This document shows positions 25,107-32,481 of a stretch of DNA of 37,293 bases, piece after piece. This DNA comes from an uncultured Lachnospiraceae bacterium. Lineage in GTDB: Bacteria > Bacillota > Clostridia > Lachnospirales > Lachnospiraceae. The notes below the pieces were generated by a model that ran no database searches, had not been told where the DNA came from, and saw nothing but the letters and a program-made list of their open reading frames with translations. The stretch is taken from NCBI GenBank assembly GCA_910587045.1, contig CAJULG010000018.1:1-37293 (forward strand), in the 5' to 3' direction. The first letter of the stretch is position 1. Each line of letters begins with the position of its first letter. The position numbers were made by a program, and so were the translations under genes.

Positions 25107-25799
25107 ATGAAGAATATTACAGCGGTGTTTATCAAGCAGATAAAGGATACTTTTAAAAATGGAGCGATCCTGGTGCAGTTTTTCATGCTTCCGTGTATCG
25201 CAGTCATTATGGAACAAACAGTCACCCTGGAAGGAATGCCGGAGCATTTCTTTGTGCGGCTGTTCTCAGTCATGTATTGTGCCCAGGCACCCCTCACCTG
25301 TATGTCCAGCATCATTTCCGAGGAAAAGGAGAAAGGTACACTGCGGGTTCTCCTTCTATCAGATGTAAAGCCCTGGGAATATCTGGCCGGTGTGGGAAGC
25401 TATTTGTGGCTGATCTATATGCTTGGTGCAGGAGTGTTCTGTCTGGCCGGGAGATTTGCCGGAAAGCAGGCTGTCGGCTTCATGCTGATCATGGCAGCAG
25501 GAATATTGGTTTCCATGCTGTTTGGAGCGGCGCTGGGTACATGGAGCCGGAATCAGATGATGGCAACCTCGATCACCATACCGGTCATGCTGCTATTCTC
25601 ATTTTCTCCCATGCTTTCCATGTTTAATAAGACGATCGAACAGGCAGCAAAGTTCACTTATTCCCAGCAGATACAGTATCTGATCGATTCTATAGGACAC
25701 ATTGAGCTTCAGCCGGAGGCTGTCATTATATTGCTGGCAAATATTCTTATAGCCTTTTGCCTGTTCTGGTCCGCCTACAGACGGTGTGGACTGGCATAA
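25107..25799 (+). CDS. ABC-2 type permease
   Basis: A 230-residue membrane protein with about six helices and the E-E-K-E-K-G-T-L-R segment after helix 2, which is typical of ABC-2 exporters and contacts the ATPase. It begins one base after the ATPase stop codon. With the LytTR and DUF3021 genes it forms an export module that probably pumps a drug, a peptide or a lipid-like compound. The substrate is unknown. The last gene of the module ends at 25799. A small GCAAC/GTTGC hairpin (25808-25822) follows without a T-run. Confidence 0.88.
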   Translation: MKNITAVFIKQIKDTFKNGAILVQFFMLPCIAVIMEQTVTLEGMPEHFFVRLFSVMYCAQAPLTCMSSIISEEKEKGTLRVLLLSDVKPWEYLAGVGSYLWLIYMLGAGVFCLAGRFAGKQAVGFMLIMAAGILVSMLFGAALGTWSRNQMMATSITIPVMLLFSFSPMLSMFNKTIEQAAKFTYSQQIQYLIDSIGHIELQPEAVIILLANILIAFCLFWSAYRRCGLA

Positions 25800-25918
25800 G
25801 TACAGATGCAACCAAAAGTTGCGGAAATGGCAGACCAAAGTGCTGGAAAAACCATACTCTATCCGATATGCTTATAGACAACGAAAGACAAATCAGAAAG
25901 GAAGAGAGGGATTCGGGT

Positions 25919-27115
25919 ATGGAGAAGAAGAACAATAAGGCTCTGTTTATCGTGATCGGAATTTTAGGCGGACTGGTATTGCTGTTACTGTTGTTAGTCA
26001 TTGTGTTACTGCTTTTTTCAGGTATTGGAAGACAAATGCAGAATAAGGATGATCCTCCCGGACCTCGTATTACGAAGGATGAAAATACCACAGAGGATGA
26101 TATACTGGGGGATGAGGTGATCAGAGGAGATAATGGAACGTCTAACAGTATTACTATGATAATTGATGGATTTAAGTTCACGGTTCCGGGGAAATATGAC
26201 TGCTTTTTTTCCTATGAAATTGGCCCGGTGGTATATCTGGATGATGTATTTCAGATGAAAACTGCAGTGCGGGAGGGAACCTATGAGGAAATGATGCAGG
26301 ATCCCGATTCCATAACGACAAAGACGGTGGAGGCGGGAGGAAGTATACTCCAGGAGGTCAGGGAAACGGAATATGAAGGGAAGAAGTATGCCTATTTCCG
26401 CATGCAATTAATGGATGATATCTGTTTTGTCATATATACGCAGGCAGCGGATACGGACAGCCGGGTTGCAGGGCAGATCGTAGTGGAAAACAGTGAGCTG
26501 ACAGATGAGGATCTGATCCATGTATTTGCCAGTATTGCCGGGACAGCTCAGGTCACAGAGGAGGCAGATTCCGATTATGATGATATTGTAGACCAGATGG
26601 CAGTGAGGACCTTCGCTGTGGGGGAACGGAAGGAAGAGAGCAGTCTGAGCCTTGACGGAGTAACTGTTACCTTCTGTGTTCCGGAAGGATTCTATTCCCA
26701 GGGAATTTATGAGACGGATTTCTACAGTGCGGAGAATTTTCAGACACAGGATTATGCGATAGGCGTAGATTGCTATCTGCAGGCAGATGAAATGTTTGCC
26801 AATGCAGAAGAATACTTAGAAAATGAGCTTGAAGGCAGTTTTAACGATACCAGCGGGATCAGGATACAGAAGACAGAGATTGATGGTAAGACCTGCTATT
26901 ATTATGAGGAGGTTCTCGCTTACGATGATTCTGAATTTCAACGGATCAGCGCAGTCTGCGACATAGATGGAAATGGTACCTTATATTATGTAAGGGCCAG
27001 TGCAATTGATGAGGATACTGGAGTATCCATAGATACCATCCGGGATTTCTTTGTGTTCCGATTACTAGGGCGTATTGGTCGGACAGAAGGAGAGGAAGCG
27101 TATGGAGAAGCGTAG
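25919..27115 (+). CDS. Single-pass membrane protein with a duplicated ectodomain
   Basis: A 398-residue protein that I do not recognise. It has a short basic start, one strongly hydrophobic helix (about 8-33) and then an acidic extracytoplasmic part. That part seems to contain two copies of one domain. Each begins with D-G then F/V-x-[FV]-x-[VF]-P-[GE] (near 82 and 243). Each has a central E-[GI]-[KD]-[GK]-x-x-Y-Y/F strand and ends with a D-E-D/D-T helix leading to an F-x-F or V-F end. The start at 25919 has GAGAGGGA upstream; an earlier in-frame start overlaps the permease and lacks the membrane-anchor layout. It overlaps the zinc-peptidase gene by 14 bases, so the two products likely work together at the cell surface. 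Confidence 0.72.
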   Translation: MEKKNNKALFIVIGILGGLVLLLLLLVIVLLLFSGIGRQMQNKDDPPGPRITKDENTTEDDILGDEVIRGDNGTSNSITMIIDGFKFTVPGKYDCFFSYEIGPVVYLDDVFQMKTAVREGTYEEMMQDPDSITTKTVEAGGSILQEVRETEYEGKKYAYFRMQLMDDICFVIYTQAADTDSRVAGQIVVENSELTDEDLIHVFASIAGTAQVTEEADSDYDDIVDQMAVRTFAVGERKEESSLSLDGVTVTFCVPEGFYSQGIYETDFYSAENFQTQDYAIGVDCYLQADEMFANAEEYLENELEGSFNDTSGIRIQKTEIDGKTCYYYEEVLAYDDSEFQRISAVCDIDGNGTLYYVRASAIDEDTGVSIDTIRDFFVFRLLGRIGRTEGEEAYGEA

Positions 27116-28172
27116 TAGAAATATTCTGATCGCTGCGATCGTCAGTCTGGTGATCGTATTGATCCTGTTAACAGGAATCGCCGGTACCCTGATCCGAAAA
27201 GGCAGGATGGAAGCAGACCCGGGGTGGACACCGGATCCGAAGGAAAATGAACCCGTAACCACATCCGATCAGGACTGGAGTGTAGATTCTCTGCGGACGG
27301 GTCTGACGACAACGATTGAATATGACAAACAGTACAGAGCAGAAGTTCTTTCCCTGGAACAGGCAGAAGAATCGATCCGGACATACGGAATCCGTCAGCG
27401 GGAAAATTATTCCAATCCTGCCGTAGAAGAGATCGAACGACAGATGGAGCAGGAATTTGACCTGCTGGCAGTGAATCTTGGAGAGATCGAGGAGGAGACC
27501 GCAAAGGATATTCAGAAAGCATTTACCTACATGTATGATACCTATCCCAGGTTAAGAGGGACGCTCACCAACCTGTCCCTGGGAAATTTTGAACATACAA
27601 AAGCGGGTAACATAGCAGTTACACAGAACTCGGAGTTTATCATCAACGAGGAGGCCGGTAATTATCCTTTTGTGGTAAAGTATGAGATCATATTAAACGC
27701 CGGCAAGTTTATGAAGCGGGAAAAGCTGTTAAAGGACTGTGCATATCAGGTTGAGACCGGATTCTGGCCGGAGGGGGCGGATATCACCTCCATTCTGGTG
27801 CATGAGCTGGGTCACCAGCTTCTGAATGTAATTGCCATGGAAGAATTTGGTCTCGAGGAGGCCTGCTACATAACGGAGGCAAATGGAGACGCATATAGCC
27901 GGTATGTAACGGACAAGTTAAGTGTAAATCAGGAGATAGCAAAGGCTGTGATCGGACGCGGATATGAGATCTGGCAGACGGAGTATCATCATAATGATAC
28001 TGAGGAAGCATTCCGGGCCAGCATTTCCGGCTATGCCAGAGGAGAGCAGCCGGACGGGGGAATATCCTATGGCGAGACCTTTGCTGAAGCTATGGCAGAT
28101 GTGTATCTGAACGGAGAAGGGGCGGCAGATGCCAGTAAAGCGATCCTGGCAGTACTTGGAGAGGGAAAATAA
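27102..28172 (+). CDS. Membrane-anchored putative zinc metallopeptidase (HELGH gluzincin-like)
   Basis: A 356-residue protein with one N-terminal membrane helix (about 9-30) and an outside-facing catalytic part. H-E-L-G-H at 234-238 is a classic zinc-binding HExxH. E-T-F-A-E at 325-329 lies about 90 residues later and fits the third-ligand helix of gluzincins such as the lethal-factor-like and phage-type peptidases. The region between 120 and 220 is mixed helix/strand. AAGGAGAGG lies before the ATG, and the start overlaps the upstream gene. It may cleave or process surface proteins, possibly its neighbour; the substrate is unknown. A precise family was not identified. Confidence 0.75.
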   Translation: MEKRSRNILIAAIVSLVIVLILLTGIAGTLIRKGRMEADPGWTPDPKENEPVTTSDQDWSVDSLRTGLTTTIEYDKQYRAEVLSLEQAEESIRTYGIRQRENYSNPAVEEIERQMEQEFDLLAVNLGEIEEETAKDIQKAFTYMYDTYPRLRGTLTNLSLGNFEHTKAGNIAVTQNSEFIINEEAGNYPFVVKYEIILNAGKFMKREKLLKDCAYQVETGFWPEGADITSILVHELGHQLLNVIAMEEFGLEEACYITEANGDAYSRYVTDKLSVNQEIAKAVIGRGYEIWQTEYHHNDTEEAFRASISGYARGEQPDGGISYGETFAEAMADVYLNGEGAADASKAILAVLGEGK

Positions 28173-28199
28173 AATTATAGTGTACCCTAGTATATAAAT

Positions 28200-28439
28200 T
28201 TAATCCTGTTCAAAAAAGGCATTAAAATCACAATGATAAATTTCGGTAAGAGCAATGAGCATATTTACACTGGGGTTATTTAATCCTGATTCGACTTTAG
28301 ATAGAATGGCAGTAGTAATATTAAGACCTCTGAGTTGCAGTTGAGCAACTACATCCTTATTGCGAAGTCCCTGTGATATTCTGATTTTTCTTAAATTGGT
28401 TCCTAACAGACAGTTTGTCCGTTGATTCACACGTTCCAT
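28200..28439 (-). CDS. Small XRE-family helix-turn-helix regulator
   Basis: A 79-residue protein that is essentially one Cro/CI-type HTH domain. L-R-K-I-R-I-S-Q-G-L-R-N-K-D-V starts helices 1-2, and I-L-S-K-V-E-S-G-L-N-N-P-S-V is the recognition-helix and following-turn signature. There is no sensor domain. ATG 28439 is preferred over 28451 because GGAG lies six bases before it. It is transcribed away from the AT-rich membrane-protein gene at 28641 and may control that gene from the shared 200-base spacer. Phage-like and plasmid-like repressors look similar. Confidence 0.86.
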   Translation of the reverse strand: MERVNQRTNCLLGTNLRKIRISQGLRNKDVVAQLQLRGLNITTAILSKVESGLNNPSVNMLIALTEIYHCDFNAFFEQD

Positions 28440-28485
28440 ATTATGCTCCATTAATTAGATTTTATCCAGAATGGAAGGAAAAATG

Positions 28486-28514
28486 TTTCCAAAATAGAAG
28501 TAATATGTTATTAT
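28486..28514 (+). promoter_or_regulatory. Candidate promoter for the membrane-protein gene at 28641
   Basis: TTTCCA (28486-28491) and TATTAT (28509-28514) are 17 bases apart. The predicted leader of about 120 bases holds AAAACC (28559-28564) paired with GGTTTT (28568-28573), and an ACCGG/CCGGT pair near 28518 and 28539. Either could be an operator for the divergent XRE protein. Confidence 0.38.
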
Positions 28515-28640
28515 ATGACCGGAGGAGGAACCCTGAGGCCGGTTTGCAGTAACATATAAAAACCGCAGGTTTTGAAGTGAGTGTTTATGCATGATATAAA
28601 TACGTCCATTCAAAAATTTATGTCAATGAGGAGTGAAAAA

Positions 28641-29402
28641 ATGAAAAAAGCAATAGAAAAGATAGCTAAATTTATCTTAGGTATGATTCTTGGAGCAGGT
28701 ATGATTTTGCTGTTTTCGCAAGATGCAGAGGTAAATTCGTTTTGCAAAGATATATTTGGGTGGAGTTTTGGTAAGTCTGTTTCCATTAATTTTTCTGCAA
28801 TAATACCGATTGCAGTTTATGTTTTGGTAAGTATGATAATTGTATTAAGCCTTACATATCTTATCCGCTTTTTTACAAATTCCAGAAATGTTAAGAAGGC
28901 CGCAAGCATTTTAAATGTTATCATACAGTTGTTTCTGGGTGTTCCGGTCACTACAATGTTATATGCGGTTTTAGATTCGTTTATTCATAGGCTTGATACG
29001 GATGTCCTGCTCCGGATCGTAATTGGCGCTGTCGCTTATGCACTTTTGTTTGAAGGGGTTTGTATGCTGTTTGAAAAGGCCTTTTATGAAAAGCTTCAAA
29101 AGGGGCACAAGCGATGCAGACTAGTCATATGCAATGTGTTGAATGACAGTGCATATGAAGAAGGAGAAATAGTTGTAGATCGTATGATTTTTGAGGATTG
29201 CTATGCAGTCATGACAAATAATAACAATGATTTATCTTCTGGACAATTCTATAAGATAGTTGAAAAGAACTGGAACGGAAAGAAGGATGTTGATAGCTGG
29301 AGGTATTATCATAACGGAGATTTTATTAACGAAACTGATGAAGTGCTGTGCAGGAAACTGATGCTGGCAGAACATGCTCAGAGTATCCAGTGGCAGGGAT
29401 AG
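28641..29402 (+). CDS. Unrecognised four-helix membrane protein, AT-rich gene
   Basis: A 253-residue protein. Helices are visible at about 8-26, 52-77, 88-112 and 122-146, followed by a soluble cytoplasmic or outside tail of 100 residues with many Cys, Asn and Asp residues. I recognise no family. The start at 28641 is chosen for the strong TGAGGAG site seven bases upstream; earlier in-frame starts have none. The gene is clearly more AT-rich than its neighbours (19 G or C in the 60 bases 28741-28800), a sign of transfer. It pairs with the divergent XRE gene and ends at a long hairpin. Confidence 0.68.
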   Translation: MKKAIEKIAKFILGMILGAGMILLFSQDAEVNSFCKDIFGWSFGKSVSINFSAIIPIAVYVLVSMIIVLSLTYLIRFFTNSRNVKKAASILNVIIQLFLGVPVTTMLYAVLDSFIHRLDTDVLLRIVIGAVAYALLFEGVCMLFEKAFYEKLQKGHKRCRLVICNVLNDSAYEEGEIVVDRMIFEDCYAVMTNNNNDLSSGQFYKIVEKNWNGKKDVDSWRYYHNGDFINETDEVLCRKLMLAEHAQSIQWQG

Positions 29403-29427
29403 AAATAGAAATGAAATTTGATTAAAT

Positions 29428-29486
29428 AAATAATTCCCATCTTACCAGTAATTTGGAAGGAACCGCTGGCGGGATGGGAATTATTT
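29428..29486 (+). terminator. Long perfect 14-bp inverted repeat, probable bidirectional terminator
   Basis: AAATAATTCCCATC (29428-29441) is the exact complement of 29473-29486, with a 31-base loop that can form an inner CCAG/CTGG pair. T-rich sequence flanks both sides, so it could stop transcripts from either direction. The large loop is unusual for a simple terminator. Confidence 0.55.
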
Positions 29487-29567
29487 TGGTTGAATTCTCA
29501 AAACGTCTGTGGAGCAATATAGGATATGCCAGTGGCCATACACTTTATTTAAAAAAAGGTTAACGAG

Positions 29568-29600
29568 TGTTAATGATTAACAAATGTTATCCGATATAAT
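29568..29600 (+). promoter_or_regulatory. Promoter with overlapping 15-bp palindrome upstream of the DUF6033-like gene
   Basis: TGTTAAT-G-ATTAACA (29568-29582) is a perfect palindrome. TATAAT follows at 29595-29600, but no good -35 box exists at 16-18 bases. Alternatively TAAT (29571-29574), 15 bases, then TCCGATAT (29590-29597) fits a motility-type sigma-28 promoter (TAAA-N15-GCCGATAT) at 10 of 12 positions. Confidence 0.5.
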
Positions 29601-29630
29601 AATAAATAAAAGAAACAAGGAGGTTTCAAT

Positions 29631-30368
29631 ATGGGAATTTCAGGAATTAATCAATATGGAAACGTATATGACAACGCGTATGCTGCCGGAGGAAAACGCT
29701 CGACGGAAAAAGGAATTTCCGGCGCGGACCGGGCAGAGAGGATAAGAGAGACATCGGAGGGAGCATCCGACAAAAATGAAAACTACCTGAAAAGGCTTCA
29801 GGAAAAGGTGCCCTATGTGGAGCTGGAGACCGGCTGGGGCTTAAGCATGAAGCGGGATAAGCAGTCAGCGATCATGATCAATCCAAAGCTTCTGGAGAAG
29901 ATGCAGAACGATCCGGAGGCGGAGAAGCGCTATACACAGACGTTAAAGGACATTGAGCGGGCGGAAAAGACTGCCGCTGCCTATTATAATGCGACAGGCG
30001 GCGTAGTGGAACGCACCAGCCACTGGTATGTAGATGAAAATGGAGAATACTGTCACTTTGCATATACCCGCCGGGATGATAAACTGAATAAAAAGCTTCG
30101 AGAGGAAGCCAAGAAAAATGCAGAAGAGCTGATCGAGAAGACCCGGGAAAAGGCACGGAAGAAGAAGGTGGAATTAAAGGAACGGTTAGCGGAGCAGGCC
30201 GAAGAGGTAAAGAAAGCGGAAGCAAAGGAAGAAAAGAAGCAGGAGACTTTTGCAGATACGCAGGAGCCGGTAATGGAAGCTATCCGAAAAGCGGAGGGCC
30301 AGGGTGCAGGAGATTTTGAAAAGCCGGGCAGTCAGGAAGCAGGCAGTCTGGTAGACCTGAAGCTGTAA
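29631..30368 (+). CDS. DUF6033-like protein
   Basis: A 245-residue soluble protein starting M-G-I-S-G-I-N-Q-Y-G. The middle (about 60-145) contains V-P-Y-V-E-L-E-T-G, I-N-P-K-L-L-E-K-M and then N-D-P-E-A-E-K-R-Y. I associate this pattern with DUF6033 proteins of Lachnospiraceae. Residues 150-200 are a highly charged coiled coil, and the tail ends S-L-V-D-L-K-L. There is no signal peptide. The function of the family is not known to me. AAGGAGGTTT gives a strong ribosome site. A likely sigma-28-type or palindrome-controlled promoter lies upstream, and a BlaI/BlaR1-like pair follows after 70 bases. Confidence 0.7.
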   Translation: MGISGINQYGNVYDNAYAAGGKRSTEKGISGADRAERIRETSEGASDKNENYLKRLQEKVPYVELETGWGLSMKRDKQSAIMINPKLLEKMQNDPEAEKRYTQTLKDIERAEKTAAAYYNATGGVVERTSHWYVDENGEYCHFAYTRRDDKLNKKLREEAKKNAEELIEKTREKARKKKVELKERLAEQAEEVKKAEAKEEKKQETFADTQEPVMEAIRKAEGQGAGDFEKPGSQEAGSLVDLKL

Positions 30369-30438
30369 CGGGAACAGTGGCATTAATCCCATAAACAGGA
30401 ATCAAAATTGTTAATAAGCAGGAAGGGCGGGCTGGAGA

Positions 30439-30840
30439 ATGGCTAGAGAAGAGCAGACACCAAGCGAAAGTGAATGGCAGATCATGGAGGTACTTTGGGA
30501 TGGCGGAGTTCCGCTGACTTCTTCCCAGGTGATTCAGCACTTACAGGAGACAAGTAGTATGAATCCGAAGATGGTACGGGTCCTTATGAACCGATTGTGC
30601 CAGAAGGAACTGATCGGATATACGATAGACGAAAAGGATGCCAGGGTATATCACTATTTTCCATTAAAGACCAGGGAGGAATGCGCCAGAGAAAAGAGCC
30701 GGAGGTTTGTGGAGAGTTATTTTTCCGGCAGACATACAGATGCTCTGGCTGCCCTGCTGCAGAGCTATCGACTGACGGAGGAGCAGATCCAGGAACTGGA
30801 AGTGATCCTGGAACAGAGTAAGAAGGATGAAACGGAATGA
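30439..30840 (+). CDS. blaI: BlaI/MecI/CopY-family transcriptional repressor
   Basis: A 133-residue winged-helix repressor. The N-terminal S-E-S-E-W-Q-I-M-E-V-L-W opening is diagnostic, followed by the recognition helix (M-V-R-V-L-M-N-R-L) and the wing Y-x-x-D-E-K-D-A-R-V-Y-H-Y. A C-terminal helical dimer region includes the segment usually cut by BlaR1 on induction. The partner gene overlaps its stop by four bases. It may regulate its own operon, and perhaps the DUF6033-like gene, but I found no clear TACA/TGTA operator upstream. The symbol is used for the family; no beta-lactamase gene is in the window. Confidence 0.92.
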   Translation: MAREEQTPSESEWQIMEVLWDGGVPLTSSQVIQHLQETSSMNPKMVRVLMNRLCQKELIGYTIDEKDARVYHYFPLKTREECAREKSRRFVESYFSGRHTDALAALLQSYRLTEEQIQELEVILEQSKKDETE

Positions 30841-32084
30841 CAATACAGGAATTTTGGTCGGGTTTTGCTAATTTTCTAAATGCAGGTTGCTTATATCTGG
30901 TCATGCTGCTTGGAAGGAGCGCTATTTCCTCACTGCCGGTTCTGCTGACGGTGCTTTTGCTGCGGAAAACCGTGTTTAAAAGGACAGTATTTCTAAAAGG
31001 AATACTCTGGTGCCTCTTTCTTCCCCTTCCGTTTGTAGGAAAAATGCGGTTTTTTTATGAGAATCGCATGGGGGTAAGACTTTTTGCCTGGTGGCATGAT
31101 CTATGCATAGAGCACCATTGGATCGGCTGGCTTTATCTGCTGGGAATCGCCGGTCTGGGCTGCTATATCTTCTGCCGCAGGAGGAGGTTGTACCGGTTTG
31201 TTTCCGGACTTAGAAGGGAAACGACTGCCGGCAGGGAATTGTTTATCTGTGACAGGCCGGTTACACCCTTTACTACAGGACTCTTCCGACCGAGGATCGT
31301 GATGCCGGAAGTGCTCGTGAAGGATTTCAGGGCGGAAGAACTGCGGATGATCCTGCTGCATGAGACGACGCATATCCGGCTTGGACATTTATGGATATAT
31401 GCTTTATGGGATATGTTACGGGTGCTGCTGTGGATCAATCCGTTGCTGACGATCTGTACTGGATATCTCCGGGAGGATCTGGAAGCGATCTGCGACCGCG
31501 TGACGATTCAAAGGAGCGGAGCAAAGGCCTATGACTATGGAAGGTTGCTGCTGAACAGTCTCCGGCTTCTGGGAGATGAAAGGGTGGATACGATGGCGGC
31601 ATTTGCGGGAGAGCAGGAATACCGGAGTATTAGGAACCGGATAAAGCAGGTGGCTGCCTTTCAGCCTTACCGGAAACCGACGGCTGTTATTAGTATTCTT
31701 GGCTGTATACTGCTGGTGTTCGGACTCCTTTTCGGCATCCGGCAGTTGTCTTATCCTGTTTATGTCGAACGGGAAGACGTCAGTATCTGGGACACGAAAT
31801 TTCATTTGCAGGAGATCGGCAGCCAGGATCAGCTTCGCGATGTGCTTATCATAGATGACGGTTATGTTTATATTAAGCGGGATGCATGGAGAAAGGTTCT
31901 GCAGGAGCAGGGAGTCGAAACAGACACCTGTTATGTCAGCTTTGGCGGATATTTGAAGCTGCCGGGAATCGGCGGCGGAGGAAACGCAGTCTATGTGGAT
32001 CTGGAGGAAGCAGAAGAGATTCTGGTCATTCCTTACTTTAATAATGATAGAGTTTTGTGGACAAGGTTATTTAAGCTGTTGTAG
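30837..32084 (+). CDS. BlaR1/MecR1-like M56 membrane peptidase with non-penicillin-binding ectodomain
   Basis: A 415-residue membrane zinc peptidase. Helices are at about 15-45, 50-68, 95-113 and 278-300. The cytosolic M56 core holds H-E-T-T-H (175-179) and the D-L-E-A-I-C-D segment whose E216 should be the third zinc ligand. BlaR1 is about 585-600 residues with an outer penicillin-binding sensor; here the outer part after the last helix is only about 115 residues with no S-x-x-K. It has a strand-rich acidic pattern and a G-G-G-G turn near 377. So it likely senses something other than beta-lactams, or binds a partner, and then cleaves the BlaI-like repressor encoded just upstream. The gene is coupled to blaI by ATGA. 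Confidence 0.88.
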   Translation: MTIQEFWSGFANFLNAGCLYLVMLLGRSAISSLPVLLTVLLLRKTVFKRTVFLKGILWCLFLPLPFVGKMRFFYENRMGVRLFAWWHDLCIEHHWIGWLYLLGIAGLGCYIFCRRRRLYRFVSGLRRETTAGRELFICDRPVTPFTTGLFRPRIVMPEVLVKDFRAEELRMILLHETTHIRLGHLWIYALWDMLRVLLWINPLLTICTGYLREDLEAICDRVTIQRSGAKAYDYGRLLLNSLRLLGDERVDTMAAFAGEQEYRSIRNRIKQVAAFQPYRKPTAVISILGCILLVFGLLFGIRQLSYPVYVEREDVSIWDTKFHLQEIGSQDQLRDVLIIDDGYVYIKRDAWRKVLQEQGVETDTCYVSFGGYLKLPGIGGGGNAVYVDLEEAEEILVIPYFNNDRVLWTRLFKLL

Positions 32085-32138
32085 GAATGGGATATGGAAT
32101 CAAGGTTTTTGTATTGGTATATCAGGGAGGATGAGATT

Positions 32139-32296
32139 ATGGCAGTAAAGATTGGAAACAGCTGGGTATCAGAGGCGGCATATTCTTATGCGCAGGCAAG
32201 GATCGCAAAGGGGAACACGGAAGAAAAATCCGGCTGAAAAAGGCGGAGCAGAAGAAGGCCAAAGCAAAAGGCAGGTTTGTAGACAGCAAGCTGTAA
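32139..32296 (+). pseudogene. Remnant of a second DUF6033-like gene
   Basis: GGGAGG lies eight bases before an ATG that opens M-A-V-K-I-G-N-S-W-V-S-E-A-A-Y-S-Y-A. I recall this as a typical start of DUF6033 proteins in Lachnospiraceae. The frame stops after 32 codons (TGA at 32235). In a different frame, from about 32237, a lysine-rich stretch reads on to F-V-D-S-K-L and TAA at 32294, closely like the V-D-L-K-L end of the gene at 29631. This looks like an internally deleted, frameshifted copy with both ends left. A functional 32-residue peptide cannot be excluded. The 400 bases between 32085 and 32481 hold nothing else but the rpsL promoter and leader. Confidence 0.6.
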
Positions 32297-32371
32297 CAGA
32301 CCGTGTCCGACCGCCTCATTGCCTGCGGGAATACAGGATGCAGTGACACACAAGAATTAAAAAAGTTTATC

Positions 32372-32400
32372 TTGACATACGAAAATGACATAGATATAAT
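32372..32400 (+). promoter_or_regulatory. Consensus promoter of the str operon
   Basis: TTGACA (32372-32377), 17 bases, then TATAAT (32395-32400): a perfect sigma-A match, as expected for ribosomal protein genes. Confidence 0.92.
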
Positions 32401-32404
32401 AAAT

Positions 32405-32434
32405 AAGCATGCGTGAATTATCACGCGTGCTTTT
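32405..32434 (+). promoter_or_regulatory. 5'-terminal hairpin in the rpsL leader, terminator-like
   Basis: AAGCATGCGTGA (32405-32416) pairs with TCACGCGTGCTT (32421-32432), with one T-G pair, around ATTA. TTTT runs over the end. Transcription should start at about 32407, so the hairpin forms at the extreme 5' end. It may cap the mRNA or act as an attenuator. Confidence 0.6.
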
Positions 32435-32481
32435 AAAGTCCGAAAAATTCGGCAATACTACAGAAACAGGAGGTGAAAAAC

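Noticed and set aside
25808..25822. GCAAC-CAAAA-GTTGC after the ABC permease as a terminator
   Set aside because: Only five pairs and no T-run; mentioned only with the permease gene.
30369..30438. BlaI operator before the blaI-like gene
   Set aside because: No TACA/TGTA dyad or other clear inverted repeat could be seen in the 70 bases.
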